Assembly: GCA_030684555.1 (NCBI GenBank) | Contig: JAUXVN010000039.1 | Coordinates: 1-64,000, forward strand | Length of the DNA stretch: 64,000 nt | Source: Ignavibacteria bacterium | GTDB taxonomy: Bacteria > Bacteroidota > Ignavibacteria > Ignavibacteriales > Ignavibacteriaceae | Reading direction: 5' to 3' | In this document: piece after piece, positions 62,887 to 64,000 of the stretch | Numbering within the stretch: the first letter of the stretch is position 1 | How the letters are laid out: every line of letters begins with the position of its first letter | The notes under the pieces: generated by a model | Seen by the model: only the letters and a program-made list of their open reading frames with translations | What the model was told of the DNA's origin: nothing | The model's database searches: none | Translations under genes and position numbers: made by a program

Positions 62887-64000
62887 TTGAAATTTACGGT
62901 AAAATTTAGGTTGATGGTCTTTTTATTAATGACCATTATTTTCGGAGTTCTCTTTTATGTTCAAGGTATAATTCACGATAAATCAATTTCAGCCGAACTT
63001 TCAGACCGTGCGGCTACGGTGGCAGCGGTTTTAGCTTCTTCGGTGCAAAAAGCTTTTGTGGAAAATAAATTTGATGAGTTGAATCATTCAGTCGAAAATG
63101 TTGGTAATCAAAAGGAAATTGTTTTAATTGGAGTTTTTGATAATGTGGGAACTCTTATTTCAATATATCAAGATACCCTTCTTCTACCATATAATTATAG
63201 AGAAATACTTTTTGAAAAACAGGATATCATTGATTTACAACTTGATAATCTAAAATTAAACAGTCTCAAAATACCGATTACTGATGACGGACATTTATGG
63301 GGAAATATTTTCCTTATTTTTGATCAAACTTCCATTCGGAATCAACTTGATGTCTATAGAATTTATAGTTTTATTTTATTCGGAATAGGAATTATAGCCG
63401 TTATTATTGCTACCTGGTTTTTAACCCGATATATAAGTAAACCACTTGAAGAATTACAAACAGGAGCAATTAAAATTTCAGAAGGCGACTTTGCCTATAA
63501 ACTATCTGTTAATAGGAGTGATGAAATTGGGCAGCTTGCAACAGCTTTTAATAAAATGTCGCAGTCTATAAGTGAAATGATTAATGAACTTTCAAATAAA
63601 AACAAAGAGCTAAGCTACGCTACATCCCGTCTCAGATGGTTAAGTCAAATTGCTTCACAGATTGGTGAGGGGGTAATTGTAACCGATTTAGGCGGACTGA
63701 TTACATTCGTAAACAACGCATGGTTATTAATTCATGGATACTCTATAAATGACTTTGTGGGGAAACATATTAGTCTCTTTTTTACTCGTGACCAGTTTGA
63801 AAAGCAATTAATTCCTCTACTTGAAAAAGTAATTGAAGAAGAACAATTCAGCAGTGAAATCGGACATGTAAAATCTGATGGAACAATTTTCCCGACTGAA
63901 TCAACTGCTACTTTATTGAAGAATAAAAATGGTGATAAAATCGGAATCATTCAAATTGCAATAGACATCACTCAAATAAAAGAAAATGAAAAGCAGTTAA
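62887..64000 (+). CDS. Sensor protein with HAMP and PAS domains (partial, runs off window)
   Basis: A frame from TTG at 62887 stays open to the window edge (371 codons). It has TM1 (~residues 9-27), an extracytoplasmic sensor domain (~28-160), TM2 (~162-180), a HAMP domain (YISKPLEELQTGAIKISEGD), and a PAS domain (ASQIGEGVIVTDLGGLITFV, HGYSINDFVGKHISLFFT). A histidine kinase or guanylate cyclase output should follow outside the window. The TTG lies 1 base after the stop of the solute-binding gene, so both are coupled. Confidence 0.88.
   Translation, partial: MKFTVKFRLMVFLLMTIIFGVLFYVQGIIHDKSISAELSDRAATVAAVLASSVQKAFVENKFDELNHSVENVGNQKEIVLIGVFDNVGTLISIYQDTLLLPYNYREILFEKQDIIDLQLDNLKLNSLKIPITDDGHLWGNIFLIFDQTSIRNQLDVYRIYSFILFGIGIIAVIIATWFLTRYISKPLEELQTGAIKISEGDFAYKLSVNRSDEIGQLATAFNKMSQSISEMINELSNKNKELSYATSRLRWLSQIASQIGEGVIVTDLGGLITFVNNAWLLIHGYSINDFVGKHISLFFTRDQFEKQLIPLLEKVIEEEQFSSEIGHVKSDGTIFPTESTATLLKNKNGDKIGIIQIAIDITQIKENEKQL

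Noticed and set aside
1-64000. Search for tRNA genes and CRISPR arrays
   Set aside because: No T-arm-like GTTCGANTC motif in a cloverleaf context and no regularly spaced 24-40 bp repeats were seen by eye; a tRNAscan or CRISPR finder run would be decisive.

Overview
The window looks like chromosomal DNA from an AT-rich member of the Ignavibacteria (Ignavibacteriota, the non-phototrophic sister group of the Chlorobi, near Bacteroidota). The best marker is the C-terminal type IX secretion sorting domain of the secreted protein ending at 51598 (motif QNYPNPFNPTT, then an Ig-like tail ending in VKKLILIK). The large plant/Bacteroidetes-type IspG, the MutS-like membrane protein and the DUF4922/glycosyltransferase pair fit the same group. 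This placement is inference from protein style, not a database match.

Layout. 1-4900: a four-helix-bundle gene beside a heptamer repeat, then a TetR-controlled efflux operon (hlyD, ABC ATPase, tolC) with no visible permease. 5133-9291: a porin and a chemoreceptor flanked by two diverged copies of a ~120 bp sequence. 9500-12800: an accessory stretch with a DUF2971 protein, two hypotheticals, a mazE-like antitoxin joined to a truncated mazF, and a START-like protein. 13044-14442: nfeD and a stomatin. 14771-19703: an amino-acid ABC operon in which all substrate-binding modules have their two lobes in reversed order and the ATPase carries a C-terminal domain resembling an RsbW-type kinase. 19812-24286: a MarR regulator, an octaheme cytochrome c of the tetrathionate-reductase family, a cytochrome b and two YeeE/YedE transporters, one with a rhodanese-like domain lacking its cysteine. 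24445-26539: an ECF sigma factor with its membrane anti-sigma factor.

26542-46800 is mostly housekeeping or metabolic: arginase, SpoIID-like protein, glycosyltransferases, histidinol-phosphatase-like enzyme, esterase, MlaE-type permease, malic enzyme, TPR protein, clpX, ruvC-ruvA, recJ. 46836-47265 is RNase P RNA on the minus strand. 47579-48899 is an atypical thioredoxin with thioredoxin reductase, the latter having a 10 bp tandem duplication at its start. Next come a secreted Ycf48-like beta-propeller protein, a zinc-ribbon/Nif3 pair, ispG preceded by a DJ-1/PfpI gene with no canonical start codon, dnaG, a ferredoxin, a membrane MutS-like ATPase, a geranylgeranyl-reductase-family flavoprotein, a NifU protein, a normally ordered solute-binding protein, and a sensor protein running off the right edge.

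The strongest candidates for something undescribed are (i) the reversed-lobe binding-protein ABC transporter with its kinase-like ATPase extension, and (ii) the adjacent MarR/octaheme-cytochrome/YeeE cluster. Near-identical 13 bp inverted repeats sit before marR and before the cytochrome gene, and a weaker copy sits before the ABC operon, so the two loci may form one sulfur- or redox-responsive regulon. Two matching TetR operator-like sites are also readable around the efflux regulator.
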